A stretch of DNA of 64,000 bases from a candidate division WOR-3 bacterium (GCA_013177935.1 JABLXZ010000002.1:448181-512180), one strand, 5' to 3'; shown: positions 17,626 to 26,911, numbered from the stretch's first letter. Notes: generated from the sequence alone by a model not told the origin. Numbers and translations are program-made.

Positions 17626-19178
17626 ACCGAGAAAAAGCAATGAGTGGTGAGCAGTTCCGGCCCGAAGAGGTTGCGTTGCTCAAGGCGCTGAGCAGCACGG
17701 CGCAAAAGCCGGTAACAATTGCGGAACTGGTCAAAAGTCTGGGTCTGGACCAGTCGCTGGTAACTGCAGCGGCGGTGAGTCTATCACAAAAAGGGTTGGT
17801 GCAGGTTGAAGAAGAGGAGGACCAAGAACTGGCGCGGGGACCCGAATGGGAAGAAAAACTGCCCGAGCGCAAGGCGCTGGAGATTATCGCCCGGGAGATT
17901 AAATCGGAAGATGAAGTGGTTTCCTTAACCCAACTTCCGAATCTTCTGAACAAGCCGGATGTGCGTTCCGAAGTTAAGTTCCTGATGCGCAAAGGATGGT
18001 GCGAGCGAAATGCTAATGAGTTGCGTATCAGCGCCAAAGGGCAGGAGGCGTTGCGCGGAAAATTCGAACCGGATGAGATTGTCGTGCAGCAGTTAAAAGG
18101 AAAACCGGTACTACTGGTGAGTGAGTTGCGAGAGAAATTACCCGGGGTAGATGTTGGTGCGGCGGTAAACCTTCTTAAGGGCCGCGAAGGGGTGGTGAGA
18201 ATTAAACGACGCGTTATGCGCCGGGTGGTGCTTACCATAAAGGGCGTGGAGTCGGTTCAGGCGGTTGAGAAAAGCGTGCCAGAGATAACTCAGTTGACTC
18301 CAGACCTGCTTGCCACCGGCAAATGGCGTGAGGTCAGTTTCCGACGCTATGATGTTACCCTCGGGACAAAACCCCGCTATCCGGGCAAGGAGCACCCTTT
18401 ACAGCGGATAATTCAGGAGGCACGCCGGGCGTTTTTTGAACTGGGGTTTGAGGAGGTTGCCTCGCCGGTTGTAGAAGTCGCGTTCTGGGATTTTGATGCG
18501 CTGTTCCAGCCGCAAGACCATCCCGCCCGGGAGATGCAGGACACATTTTATCTCGCCCAGCCGGCAAAGGGTTCGCTGCCCGCAGCAGAACTGGTGCAAC
18601 GGGTTGCTGAGGTTCACGAAATGGGCGGTGATACAGGCTCACGGGGCTGGCGCTATCACTGGGACCAGGAACAGGCAAAACGGCTGCTTTTGCGTACCCA
18701 CACGACCGCGGCGACAATTCGGGCGCTGGCAGAAAATCCCAATCCGCCCCGTAAGGTGTTCTGCATTGGCAAGGTTTTCCGTCGGGAGAATATTGACGCA
18801 ACCCACCTGCCTGAGTTTACCCAGCTGGATGGTATTATTATAGATGAGCACGCATCCCTGGTGACACTGTTTGGGACCCTGGCCGAGTTCTACCGGAAGA
18901 TGGGCGCTCACGAAGTACGTTTCCGGCCCTCTTACTTTCCTTACACGGAACCGAGCGTGGAGGTGTTTGCCAACCTTGGCAGTCTGGGTTGGGTTGAGAT
19001 GGGAGGTGCGGGGGTATTTCGGCAGGAGGTGGTCAAACCATTGCGGTGCCGGTCAAGGGTTCTTGCCTGGGGCTTGGGGCTGGAACGGCTGGCAATGATG
19101 CGCTTTGGGGTTCAGGATATCCGCCATCTATACTGGGCGGATATTAACTGGCTCCGGGAGGCAAAACTGTGCCGGTAG
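17622..19178 (+). CDS. pheS: Phenylalanyl-tRNA synthetase alpha subunit, archaeal/eukaryotic type
   Basis: This is the catalytic alpha subunit, which charges tRNA-Phe. It is 518 residues, whereas the common bacterial PheS is about 340. Residues 1 to about 215 are winged-helix-like repeats (KPVTIAELVKSLGLDQSLV; VSLTQLPNLLN; PVLLVSELREKLPGV), as in archaeal and eukaryotic PheRS in place of the bacterial coiled coil. The class II core begins near 240 with PGKEHPLQRIIQEAR (motif 1 region), then DHPAREMQDTFYL, LLRTHTTAATIRAL, CIGKVFRRENIDATH (motif 2) and AWGLGLERLAMMRFG (motif 3). GTG 17622 overlaps the upstream stop by 4 bases; ATG 17640, six codons on, is an alternative start. It overlaps pheT by 10 bases. 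Confidence 0.93.
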   Translation: MNREKAMSGEQFRPEEVALLKALSSTAQKPVTIAELVKSLGLDQSLVTAAAVSLSQKGLVQVEEEEDQELARGPEWEEKLPERKALEIIAREIKSEDEVVSLTQLPNLLNKPDVRSEVKFLMRKGWCERNANELRISAKGQEALRGKFEPDEIVVQQLKGKPVLLVSELREKLPGVDVGAAVNLLKGREGVVRIKRRVMRRVVLTIKGVESVQAVEKSVPEITQLTPDLLATGKWREVSFRRYDVTLGTKPRYPGKEHPLQRIIQEARRAFFELGFEEVASPVVEVAFWDFDALFQPQDHPAREMQDTFYLAQPAKGSLPAAELVQRVAEVHEMGGDTGSRGWRYHWDQEQAKRLLLRTHTTAATIRALAENPNPPRKVFCIGKVFRRENIDATHLPEFTQLDGIIIDEHASLVTLFGTLAEFYRKMGAHEVRFRPSYFPYTEPSVEVFANLGSLGWVEMGGAGVFRQEVVKPLRCRSRVLAWGLGLERLAMMRFGVQDIRHLYWADINWLREAKLCR

Positions 19179-20881
19179 TTGCAGTTCCGCTCGGGTTACT
19201 TTGCCGTCTTACTGGAAAGATGCTTACCAGTGAGGAGATTATTCGGCTCTTAGGTGAGCTGGGGTGCGATGTTGAAGGGTTTGACCCGGTGAGCGGTACA
19301 TTAAAACTCAACTTGCTACCAGCAAGACCGGATATGTTTGATGTGTGTGGTCTGGCAAGGTGCCTGAGAGGCTATCTTGGTATTGAGACCGGACTGAAGC
19401 ACTATTCGTTTGGTTCTTCCGGTATCATGGTTCAGGTGAAAAAGGGTCTGGAGGATGTGCGGCGATTCATTGTTGCGGCGGTGATTAAAAATGTCAAACT
19501 CGATGAGGAGCAGGTTGCGGTATTGATGGAGTTGCAGGAAAATCTGCACTGGGGTTTAGGTAGAGACCGGCGCCGAGCATCGATTGGCATTTATGACCTG
19601 AGCACGGTCGCGCCCGATTTTGTCTATCAGCCCGTAGCACCAGATGGTGTGAGATTTGTACCGCTCGGTGGGGTGGAGTCAAAGGGTATGGTGCCGTTGA
19701 CACCAGCCGAGATTCTGGAATTTCATCCCAAGGGCAGAACTTACCGGCACCTTTTAGCCGGGTATCAGGTTTATCCGCTGCTGACCGACCGCAACGGCAA
19801 AGTGCTTTCGATGCCACCGATAATCAACAGTGATGAGACCCGGGTGACCGAAAACAGTCGGGCGCTTTTTGTGGATATCACCGGTCCAGATGAGTGGGCG
19901 GTGAAGAAGTGCCTGGCGGTGGTGGCAGCGGCGTTCGCTGACCTGGGCGGAGAGGTGCAGACGGTACGAATCGTTTATCCGGATGGCAGGGTTGATGTTA
20001 CACCAGATATGAGTCCAGAGCGGATGACGATTAACCCTGATGATGCGGCCGCGGTTATCGGTATTTCACTAAACGCCGATGAACTTAAAGAACTTTTACA
20101 CCGGATGCGCTACGAGGTTGTTAAAGAGAATGTCCAGCCTGAGGCGCTTGAGGTTCTCATCCCGTCTTATCGGGCAGATGTACTTCACCCCTGGGATATT
20201 GTTGAGGATGTGGCAATCGCCTATGGGTATCACCGTCTGCCCCGAAAGTTGATACCAACAATCACATCCAGCCAGCCCCTGCCGATTGAGGAGTTTAGCC
20301 AGTTGTGCCGACGGGTGCTTACCGGACTGGGGTTCATTGAAACGATGACACTGGCACTGACCAGTCCGGAAGCCCATTTCACAAAACTGAACCTTAAAGA
20401 CGACGGCTTGACTGTCCAGCTGGAAAATCCGGCAACGGTGGAACAGACGATTTTGCGCCGGCATCTTTTTTCCGGATTACTTGAGACCTTCAGCATCAAC
20501 ACCACTCAGCCTTTACCCCAGCAGATTTTTGAGGTAGGTGATGTTTTTCAGGTTGAGACAGGAGCCGAGACCGGAGCGATTAGCCAGCGCCATCTGGCGG
20601 TAGGGATTGCGGATGCGAAAGCCAGTTTTGCCGACATCAAGGCGGTGATTGAGGCGCTGAATCGGGAACTGGACTTTACGGTCTCATTTGCACCGGCTGA
20701 TGAGATGCCTTTTATTCCCGGAAGGTGTGCGGTGCTGCAGACTTCTAGCGGCAAACGGGTTGGGATTTTAGGTGAGATACATCCTGAGGTGCTGGAGCGG
20801 TTCGGGTTAACGGTGCCGCTGGTTATGGCGGAGATTGATGTTGAGGGTTTACAGAAAGAACGAGATACGGGAAAACGGTAG
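19169..20881 (+). CDS. pheT: Phenylalanyl-tRNA synthetase beta subunit, archaeal/eukaryotic type
   Basis: The beta subunit is 570 residues, close to archaeal PheT (about 550) and far shorter than the bacterial form (about 800). It lacks the N-terminal EMAP/Trbp tRNA-binding domain and has no C-terminal anticodon-binding extension. It begins with a B1-like domain (LLCRLTGKMLTSEEIIRLL, then LPARPDMFDVCGLARCLRG) and has the B3/B4 editing region (MPPIINSDETRV) and a B5 domain (MTINPDDAAAVIGI). The catalytic-like B6/B7 fold follows (VEDVAIAYGYHRLP, IFEVGDVF). The start is GTG 19169, overlapping the pheS end by 10 bases. Together with pheS it forms a complete archaeal-type PheRS. Confidence 0.92.
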   Translation: MPVVAVPLGLLCRLTGKMLTSEEIIRLLGELGCDVEGFDPVSGTLKLNLLPARPDMFDVCGLARCLRGYLGIETGLKHYSFGSSGIMVQVKKGLEDVRRFIVAAVIKNVKLDEEQVAVLMELQENLHWGLGRDRRRASIGIYDLSTVAPDFVYQPVAPDGVRFVPLGGVESKGMVPLTPAEILEFHPKGRTYRHLLAGYQVYPLLTDRNGKVLSMPPIINSDETRVTENSRALFVDITGPDEWAVKKCLAVVAAAFADLGGEVQTVRIVYPDGRVDVTPDMSPERMTINPDDAAAVIGISLNADELKELLHRMRYEVVKENVQPEALEVLIPSYRADVLHPWDIVEDVAIAYGYHRLPRKLIPTITSSQPLPIEEFSQLCRRVLTGLGFIETMTLALTSPEAHFTKLNLKDDGLTVQLENPATVEQTILRRHLFSGLLETFSINTTQPLPQQIFEVGDVFQVETGAETGAISQRHLAVGIADAKASFADIKAVIEALNRELDFTVSFAPADEMPFIPGRCAVLQTSSGKRVGILGEIHPEVLERFGLTVPLVMAEIDVEGLQKERDTGKR

Positions 20882-20884
20882 GTT

Positions 20885-21478
20885 ATGCGTTGTCCTCATT
20901 GCGGTGAACCGGTAAGACCCGGTCAGGAGACCTGTTTTGCCTGTGGCGAAAAGTTAAGGGTAAAACGTTTTCGCCGGCAAAAAACATTTGATATCCGGAT
21001 TGTGATTTTCGGAGCGGCACTGGTTGTTATCGGGCTAATAGGTTTTTGGGTGGTGCACCTAAGCGGTCAAAAAGCTGCATTCCAGAAGAGCAAAACCAAA
21101 TCAGTGCAAAAGGTTGGGGCGAAGCGGTCCAGCACACCGGCGCCAATCAGCAGTATGGTGGGTGATTCGGCACCGGATACGATTAGATTGAGAACCGATG
21201 ATGAAGAGGTGACCCGGGCAAAGGAGCAGCTGGAGCGGTTGAAGAAACGCTACGAGACGGTCAAAAGTCAGGTTCTTGGTGAAAGCCCGACGCCCGAACA
21301 ACGGGACCTGATGGCGCAGATTGACCGGGAATTAAGCACTTTTCAGCGTAAGATATTTGAGATGACCGGGTCGATAAATCCGCAACGCCGGCAGGAGCTG
21401 GAAAAAGAGATTGCCCAACAGCAGCGGGAAATCAACAACCTGATTTCCAAGTTTTCCCGGGCGCCCAAGAACCGTTAA
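20885..21478 (+). CDS. Zinc-ribbon, single-TM, coiled-coil protein
   Basis: A 197-residue protein of unknown function. It begins with a zinc ribbon (CPHCGEPV and CFACGEKL, residues 3-24) and a basic stretch (RVKRFRRQK). One membrane helix follows (about 37-57, IVIFGAALVVIGLIGFWVV), then a polar linker. Residues about 100-195 are strongly coiled-coil, rich in Glu, Gln, Lys and Arg (AKEQLERLKKRYETV; ELEKEIAQQQREINNLI). It begins 3 bases after pheT, so it is probably co-transcribed. Zinc-ribbon plus TM proteins are common as small membrane-anchored adaptors. A second one with a different body lies at 37782-38060. The last 4 bases overlap the convergent ferritin-like gene. Confidence 0.7.
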   Translation: MRCPHCGEPVRPGQETCFACGEKLRVKRFRRQKTFDIRIVIFGAALVVIGLIGFWVVHLSGQKAAFQKSKTKSVQKVGAKRSSTPAPISSMVGDSAPDTIRLRTDDEEVTRAKEQLERLKKRYETVKSQVLGESPTPEQRDLMAQIDRELSTFQRKIFEMTGSINPQRRQELEKEIAQQQREINNLISKFSRAPKNR

Positions 21479-21978
21479 AAGGGTGCAAACCGGGCATCTT
21501 CCCAGTAAGATTCCCGCAACTGACTTAACTGCTTTTGCAGTGCCGCGGCATGAGTTTCTTCCCAGCGGGCAAGGACCGTGAAGAAATTTTGTACTTCAGG
21601 GGTCGTAGTAGCGGATGCGAGATTACGGTAGCGCTGGATTGAAGCCTGCTCCAGAGCCAGACCCACGGCGAGCGCGGTCATTTCCCAGTGCGCGGTGTTC
21701 AGCCGGGAGGTAAGTTCCGGAGAAAATATCGGGCTCGCCTGCTCCGGGTTGATACGCGAAGTTTCACTTAATGGTTCAAATCGGGAGTTTTTCATCAGGT
21801 GGCCATACTGGCGTTTCAGGTAGTCAAGGTGTTTTCGCTCTTCATCGGCGAGCAGGGCAAAAACTTCTCTGCCCTGGACATCAGCGGTCTTTTCCGCAGC
21901 GGTGGTGTAAAACTCAATGCCCGCCATTTCGGTGAGCATCGCCTCTTTTAAACCGGCAAGGAGTTCCTCATTGGTCAT
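21475..21978 (-). CDS. Ferritin-like / rubrerythrin-family diiron protein
   Basis: A 167-residue four-helix ferritin-like protein. Candidate diiron ligands lie in EMAGIEFY (helix 1), ADEERKHLDYL (helix 2), GLALEQASIQRY (helix 3) and ARWEETHAAAL (helix 4), giving the ExxE/ExxH pattern of the rubrerythrin erythrin domain. There is no C-terminal rubredoxin domain. Such proteins detoxify peroxide or handle iron. A TTGATT/TATTAT promoter places the transcript start about 2 bases before ATG 21978, so it is a near-leaderless single gene. Confidence 0.78.
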   Translation of the reverse strand: MTNEELLAGLKEAMLTEMAGIEFYTTAAEKTADVQGREVFALLADEERKHLDYLKRQYGHLMKNSRFEPLSETSRINPEQASPIFSPELTSRLNTAHWEMTALAVGLALEQASIQRYRNLASATTTPEVQNFFTVLARWEETHAAALQKQLSQLRESYWEDARFAPF

Positions 21979-21986
21979 ACAGTTTA

Positions 21987-22015
21987 ATAATAGTGGAGTT
22001 CGCTACCCCAATCAA
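21987..22015 (-). promoter_or_regulatory. Promoter of the ferritin-like gene (near-leaderless)
   Basis: Minus strand TTGATT (22010-22015), 17-bp spacer, TATTAT (21987-21992). The predicted leader is about 2 bases. Confidence 0.6.
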
Positions 22016-22246
22016 CTATTGCCTGAGGAGTGAGTCCGGTTGGGTGAGGAGCAGATAGAGCATTTTGAAGCGGGGAAGGTTAGTCAAAAATACGATGACG
22101 ATGGCAAGGAGTAAAATGACGGTAACAAGCCAGATTAGGTTGATACCGGGGTATTTCCGGCTTTGGTTCGGTTCGAATTTTTTCAGCGCCTCAAGGATTT
22201 TCTGGGCTCTTTCTTCGTCGCTTTCCGGCGGTAACGGTTTCATCAT
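22016..22246 (-). CDS. Small single-pass membrane protein, unknown
   Basis: A 76-residue open frame with a charged N-terminal third (ESDEERAQKILEALKKFEP), one clear membrane helix (about residues 37-58, LIWLVTVILLLAIVIVFL) and a short tail. No family is recognised. It sits upstream of the ferritin-like gene, and its final codons overlap that gene's -35 box. It begins with two consecutive ATG codons (22246 and 22243) and has only a weak CGGGG upstream. The amphipathic composition supports a real gene. Confidence 0.5.
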   Translation of the reverse strand: MMKPLPPESDEERAQKILEALKKFEPNQSRKYPGINLIWLVTVILLLAIVIVFLTNLPRFKMLYLLLTQPDSLLRQ

Positions 22247-22274
22247 TGCCCCGCAGGATAATTGTAGTTATAAT
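22246..22274 (+). promoter_or_regulatory. Promoter of the TonB-receptor-like gene
   Basis: TTGCCC (22246-22251), 17-bp spacer, TATAAT (22269-22274). The transcript start near 22281 leaves about 9 bases before ATG 22290, with no Shine-Dalgarno sequence. The -35 box overlaps the start codon of the divergent 76-residue gene. Confidence 0.6.
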
Positions 22275-22289
22275 GTCTAATTATATAGT

Positions 22290-24755
22290 ATGAAAAGAAT
22301 TCTGACAACCTTAATTGTTTGTGCTGGTGCGGTGGTGTGCCTTGCCCAGCAGCGCGGTGCACTGAGTTCTTTACCGAGAACCGGTGTGATTACCGGTCAG
22401 GTGGTTGATGCCGAACAGGCAACACCGGTTGAGTACGCTAATGTGGTGCTGTACCGGATGCGGGACACAACCCTGCGGCGGAGCGCCAGTGTTGACACCA
22501 ATCGTGTGGTTACGGGCACAGTTACCGATGCTCAGGGTAGGTTCGTGTTGCGCGAACTACCGCCGGGCAACTTCTACCTTGAGGTTTCGTTTATCGGGTA
22601 CAAGACCCGGCGGTTGGAAAACATCCGCCTTGCGCCCGACGGTAAACTGGACCTGGGGCGGTTGACGATTGAGCCAGCGGTAATTTCAATGCCCGGTGCT
22701 GAGGTAACAGCCGAGAAGCCAAGAATTGAATACAAGATTGATAAGAAGATTATCAATGTGGCGCAGGACCCGGCGCTGCAGTCGGGAACAGCGGTTGATG
22801 CCCTGGAAAAGGCGCCGGCGGTGAAGGTTGATATCGAAGGGAATGTGACCCTGCGCGGGCTTTCCAGTTTCACGGTGTTGATTGATGGCAAGCCTTCACC
22901 GATTGAAGGCAGTGAGGCGCTTCAGCAGATTCCAGCGGGAACAATTGACCGGATTGAGATTGTCACCAACCCTTCGGTAAAGTATGACCCGGAAGGCAAG
23001 GCAGGGATTATCAATGTGATTTTGAAAAAACAACGCGCTAAGGGACTCAGCGGGGTTTTGAATCTGAATGCTGGTACCAATTCCAGTTACGGCGGTAATT
23101 TGCTTCTCACCCTGCGCCAGGGCATCGCCACATTTTATCTTGGTCCCAATTTTAACCAGATGAACTTCCCGGGCGAGAGGGTTGTTGAGCGCTGGGTAAA
23201 AAGGGCAGACACCACCTACTACAGCAATTCCTCAGGCACGATGAACTTTAACCGCCAGTTTTACGGTGTTCGGCTTGGTGCTGATCTCCAACCGAATGCT
23301 AACAATTACTTAAGCCTTGGCACCCGGCTGGGAGGAATGGGCGGAACTCGCTCCCAGGAGGCAGATTACCGGGAGTGGAAGTCAAGTTCGAACGACACCA
23401 GTAAGTACCAGGGTGTAACATCTTCGACCGATAAGCACCCTCAGGTGTCGGCTTATTTAGAGGCAAGCCACAGCTTTGGGGAAAAGGACCACAAGGCGAC
23501 TTTTAGGTTGAATTACAGCGGTAACTGGCGCGATGGCTCGGACCAGACCGAAAACCGTATTGGCGACAGCGTTTTCAGTGGCAAGAGGACAACCGATGAC
23601 CGCCAGGGCAACCGTTTAGACCTGAAACTGGATTACAGTTTGCCGTTGCGGGAAAAGGACCGGCTGGAAGCCGGTTACGAGGCGCGTTTGCGCCGGATGA
23701 GCCAGAGTACCGGATTTGCGCAGTTCAACCCGGTACTGGGAGGTTATGAGTCACTGGCGCAGTACAGCCACATGACAAAGCAGATAGACGATGCCCAGGC
23801 GCTTTACTCCAGTTACACCTTTAACTGGCACGCCCTGGGTGCGATGCTGGGCCTGCGCACCGAATTTACGGGCAGAAGTATAACCATTGACACAGCAACG
23901 ATGGTGCCAGTAAACCGCTGGGACTTTTTCCCCAGTGCTCACCTCTCGTACAGTTTTCCGTTAGAACAGCAGGTGATGGCGAGTTATACCCGGAGGATTG
24001 ACCGCCCCCGGGGCTGGGATTTGACACCGGAAACAACCTGGATGGATGCCAACAATGTGCGTACCGGCAACCCTAATCTTTTGCCCGAATTTATTGACTC
24101 ATATGAAGCGGGGCTGGTATTGCCTTTTGGGAAACAGCGCATCTCTCTTGACGGTTATTATCGGGTGACCCACAATGTGATTGACCGGTTCCAGCGGGTC
24201 TGGCAGGGTTCGGTGATGCTCAACACGGTGGAAAATATCGGCACCGAGTATGCGCTCGGTTCCGAGTTCAACATTGATCTGGTGCCATTCTCCTTTTTAA
24301 ACATCAGTTTAACCGGAGATGTGTACAACTATCGGCTTAAAACTGAGTTACCTGAAGCGCGCAATACCCAGGGCTTTAACTGGGAGGGCGGGATAACTAC
24401 CGATTTAACCCTGCCCACAATGACCCGTCTTCAGTTCTCGGTTCATTACGAAAGCCCGAGCGCGACGGCGCAAGGAACCGAGGCGGGACGTATCTGGACC
24501 AGTGCCGGGTTGCGTCAGGCGCTGTTCAATCGGCAACTTCTGTTGACGCTCTCGGTGCGTGACCTCTTTGCCCAGTCGTTCCACGAAAGCAAGAATCAGG
24601 GGGAGAACTTCTACTCCTATTACCGGTTTAGCCGGCGGGGACCAACGGTCTGGTTCGGCTTAACCTGGAACTTCAACAACTACAAACCGGAAAGACGGCA
24701 GCAGAACAACAATAATGGAGATGATGACTTTGTCCGTCCTTACGACGAGTACTGA
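22290..24755 (+). CDS. Outer membrane TonB-receptor-like beta-barrel protein
   Basis: An 821-residue protein with a signal peptide (residues 1-20, ending CLAQ). A carboxypeptidase-regulatory-like domain spans about 30-120 (GVITGQVVDAEQATPVEYA, then GRFVLRELPPGNFYLEVSFIGY). A plug-like domain spans about 140-250 (ALEKAPAVKVDIEGNVTLRG, VLIDGKPSP, IDRIEIVTNPSVKYDPEG). The rest is a long outer membrane barrel ending in an acidic, Asn/Gln-rich tail. This order is that of the Bacteroidetes-style outer membrane beta-barrel family related to TonB-dependent receptors. No partner gene suggests a substrate. The gene is monocistronic and converges on recX. Confidence 0.82.
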   Translation: MKRILTTLIVCAGAVVCLAQQRGALSSLPRTGVITGQVVDAEQATPVEYANVVLYRMRDTTLRRSASVDTNRVVTGTVTDAQGRFVLRELPPGNFYLEVSFIGYKTRRLENIRLAPDGKLDLGRLTIEPAVISMPGAEVTAEKPRIEYKIDKKIINVAQDPALQSGTAVDALEKAPAVKVDIEGNVTLRGLSSFTVLIDGKPSPIEGSEALQQIPAGTIDRIEIVTNPSVKYDPEGKAGIINVILKKQRAKGLSGVLNLNAGTNSSYGGNLLLTLRQGIATFYLGPNFNQMNFPGERVVERWVKRADTTYYSNSSGTMNFNRQFYGVRLGADLQPNANNYLSLGTRLGGMGGTRSQEADYREWKSSSNDTSKYQGVTSSTDKHPQVSAYLEASHSFGEKDHKATFRLNYSGNWRDGSDQTENRIGDSVFSGKRTTDDRQGNRLDLKLDYSLPLREKDRLEAGYEARLRRMSQSTGFAQFNPVLGGYESLAQYSHMTKQIDDAQALYSSYTFNWHALGAMLGLRTEFTGRSITIDTATMVPVNRWDFFPSAHLSYSFPLEQQVMASYTRRIDRPRGWDLTPETTWMDANNVRTGNPNLLPEFIDSYEAGLVLPFGKQRISLDGYYRVTHNVIDRFQRVWQGSVMLNTVENIGTEYALGSEFNIDLVPFSFLNISLTGDVYNYRLKTELPEARNTQGFNWEGGITTDLTLPTMTRLQFSVHYESPSATAQGTEAGRIWTSAGLRQALFNRQLLLTLSVRDLFAQSFHESKNQGENFYSYYRFSRRGPTVWFGLTWNFNNYKPERRQQNNNNGDDDFVRPYDEY

Positions 24756-24773
24756 GCGCACCGGTCACCGGTT

Positions 24774-25394
24774 TCAACCGGGAAAATTCAATTCGTTGAG
24801 GAGCCGGTTAATCGTTTCCGGAGAAAAACCACGGCGGGCAAGGAGTCCAGCAAGGCGCCGCTTTTTTGTCAACGGGTCAAGTTTCTGATAACGAGGCAGG
24901 AAGTGCTCCAACACCATCTTTGCTGCCGCAGTTTCATCCGGTGCTGTGGCAAGGGCGCGGTTGATCAGTTCTTTTGCTATTCCAATTCGGGTTAGTTCCT
25001 GCTTGATTCGCCACTTGCCTTTATGCCCGACGGTGATACGGTCCTGGACATAGCGTTGCGCCAGTTTTTCGTCATCCACCAGCCCGGTTTCCTTAAAGTT
25101 TTTAAGAACCGCTTCAATTACCGCCGGAGTCCAGCCTTTCTTTTCCATCCTTTCCCGGAGTTCTTTTTCGGACCTTGCCCGATAGGAGAGCAGAAGCAGG
25201 GCGTACTCCCGGCATTTGCGGAGTTGTTCGGTGAGAATGGCATCTTCAAGGAGTTGGGTATCAACCCGTGCCCCTTCTTTGAGCCGGAACTGCTTTACTG
25301 TTTCCCGGTCAAGGGAGAAGGCAAATTCGCCGTCAACGAATACCGAGACCCTTTTTTTACTTCTTCTTTGGGGCTTGAGCCCGGTTATCTTCAT
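24774..25394 (-). CDS. recX: Regulatory protein RecX
   Basis: RecX binds and modulates RecA filaments. The 206-residue protein has an N-terminal beta-hairpin part ([18 protein letters not shown]) and three-helix RecX repeats ([46 protein letters not shown]). The C-terminus has [18 protein letters not shown]. It begins 38 bases inside the end of recA, so the two are translationally coupled. Confidence 0.9.
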   Translation of the reverse strand: MKITGLKPQRRSKKRVSVFVDGEFAFSLDRETVKQFRLKEGARVDTQLLEDAILTEQLRKCREYALLLLSYRARSEKELRERMEKKGWTPAVIEAVLKNFKETGLVDDEKLAQRYVQDRITVGHKGKWRIKQELTRIGIAKELINRALATAPDETAAAKMVLEHFLPRYQKLDPLTKKRRLAGLLARRGFSPETINRLLNELNFPG

Positions 25395-26403
25395 CCCTGG
25401 ACTTCGGACGGCCGAGTTTTAGTTTGTCCCGCAGGGCGGCTTCGACTTTGGCGGCAACATCTTTATGGCTTTTGAGAAATTCAACCGCCGCATCTCTGCC
25501 TTGACCTAACTTGGTGTTGCCATATGTAAACCAGGCACCGGATTTGTCGATGACACCCTGCTCAACGCCGATGTCAATCAGTTCACCTTCCCGGGAGATG
25601 CCTTCACCGTAGATGATGTCAAATTCCGCCTCGCGGAAGGGCGGGGCAATTTTGTTTTTCACGACCCGGACCTTGGTGCGGGAGCCAATCACCTGTTCAC
25701 CCTTTTTGAGTGCGGCGATACGCCGGACATCAAGCCGGATTGTTGAGTAAAACTTCAACGCCAGACCACCCGGTGTGGTTTCGGGATTGCCAAACATCAC
25801 GCCAATCTTGTGGCGAATCTGGTTTGTAAAGATGGCACAGGTTCGGGATTTGTGGATGACACCCGCCAGTTTGCGTAACGCCTGGGACATCAACCGTGCC
25901 TGGACACCAACAAAGGCGTCGCCCATCTCGCCTTCAATTTCGGCACGGGGCACGAGTGCGGCAACGGAGTCGATGACAAACAGGTCCAGTCCACCAGAGC
26001 GGGTGAGGAGTTCAGCAATTTCCAGCGCCTGTTCGCCCGAATCGGGCTGGGAGACGAGAAGGTCTTTGAGGTTAACACCCAGTTTTTCGGCATATTTTGG
26101 GTCGAGCGCATGCTCGGCATCAATGAAGGCGGCGGTGCCACCCAATTTCTGACACTGGGCGATGATTTCAAGGGCAAGGGTTGTTTTACCGGAAGATTCC
26201 GGACCAAAAATCTCAACGATGCGACCTTTGGGAACGCCGCCCACACCTAAGACCATATCCATCGCCAGCGAGCCGGTGGGGATAACATCAATGTCGATGA
26301 CCGCGCCTTCTTCGCCCAGACGCATCACCGCTCCTTTGCCAAACTGTTTTTCAATCTGACCAAGCGCACTGCTCAGCGCTTTAACCTTTTCTTCTTTTGC
26401 CAT
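25357..26403 (-). CDS. recA: Recombinase RecA
   Basis: RecA is the strand-exchange ATPase and SOS co-protease. The 348-residue protein has Walker A GPESSGKT at 67-74, EHALDP, the L1 region ([19 protein letters not shown]), TNQIR plus the L2 loop ([13 protein letters not shown]) and a basic, Lys-rich C-terminus (APKKK). ATG 26403 follows GGAGG. A TTGACT/TATACT promoter lies at 26443-26470 inside the end of the thiD2 gene. I saw no evident LexA box between promoter and start. recX follows. Confidence 0.97.
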   Translation of the reverse strand: MAKEEKVKALSSALGQIEKQFGKGAVMRLGEEGAVIDIDVIPTGSLAMDMVLGVGGVPKGRIVEIFGPESSGKTTLALEIIAQCQKLGGTAAFIDAEHALDPKYAEKLGVNLKDLLVSQPDSGEQALEIAELLTRSGGLDLFVIDSVAALVPRAEIEGEMGDAFVGVQARLMSQALRKLAGVIHKSRTCAIFTNQIRHKIGVMFGNPETTPGGLALKFYSTIRLDVRRIAALKKGEQVIGSRTKVRVVKNKIAPPFREAEFDIIYGEGISREGELIDIGVEQGVIDKSGAWFTYGNTKLGQGRDAAVEFLKSHKDVAAKVEAALRDKLKLGRPKSRDEDNRAQAPKKK

Positions 26404-26442
26404 AAAGCCTCCGGTGGTTTAATTTCATCTGCTGTTTTGTCC

Positions 26443-26470
26443 AGTATAAAGATACCCTATGGCAAGTCAA
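26443..26470 (-). promoter_or_regulatory. Promoter of recA-recX
   Basis: Minus strand TTGACT (26465-26470), 16-bp spacer, TATACT (26443-26448). The leader is about 33 bases with GGAGG. The -35 box overlaps the last codons of the upstream thiD2 gene. Confidence 0.8.
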
Positions 26471-26903
26471 GGTTAATTTTATTTGCTGCCCGTAACGCTG
26501 CCTTTTCCAGGTCGTATAGGGCAAAGCGTATTCTTTTTATCTTTCGCGCGTAATCGGGTTTGTCAATTTTCATTACCTCCTCCAGTACCCGTGCCGCCTC
26601 TTCGGTGCGCTTGAAGTTGGCAAATAGGACATCGGCAAGGTTTTTCCGTTTCAGGCGGTCAAACCGGTCGTTTCTGCCCGGGTCCTGTTTGCTGTTGCGG
26701 AACAGTACAACCGAACGGCGCAGGTTTGAGAACTCCCTGCCCAGCCTGATGCGTAACTGCCGGATACGGTTCAGGAGCGCGGGCGCGTTTAATGTCAGGC
26801 GAGTGATGTCTTCAATGACCTTTAGCCCTTCGCTGAGCCGGTTGAGATTGGCATCAACAATCCTGCCGACCGCTGGCGAAAGTTCAATTGCCCGTTTTGG
26901 CAT
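26457..26903 (-). CDS. Stand-alone ThiD2-type HMP-phosphate kinase domain
   Basis: A 148-residue protein matching the domain usually found N-terminal to ThiE in fused thiamin enzymes (ThiD2 family). Visible are GRIVDANLNRLSEGLKVIED near residues 13-32, then RQLRIRLGREF, DRLKRKNLADVLFANFKRTEEA and ARVLEEVMK. The DANxNRxxEGLRVxED and NxxRxxEAxRxLEE patterns are typical. ThiD2 has been described as a monofunctional hydroxymethylpyrimidine phosphate kinase. Here it stands alone, ending between recA and the next terminator, with no ThiE beside it. A TTGAAT/TATAAT promoter places the transcript start 1-2 bases before ATG 26903. Confidence 0.72.
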   Translation of the reverse strand: MPKRAIELSPAVGRIVDANLNRLSEGLKVIEDITRLTLNAPALLNRIRQLRIRLGREFSNLRRSVVLFRNSKQDPGRNDRFDRLKRKNLADVLFANFKRTEEAARVLEEVMKIDKPDYARKIKRIRFALYDLEKAALRAANKINLDLP

Positions 26904-26911
26904 CAGTTTAG

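Noticed and set aside
22065-22280. 71-residue plus-strand frame opposite the small membrane protein
   Set aside because: The opposite strand gives a far more protein-like sequence, and this frame runs through the promoter of the next gene.
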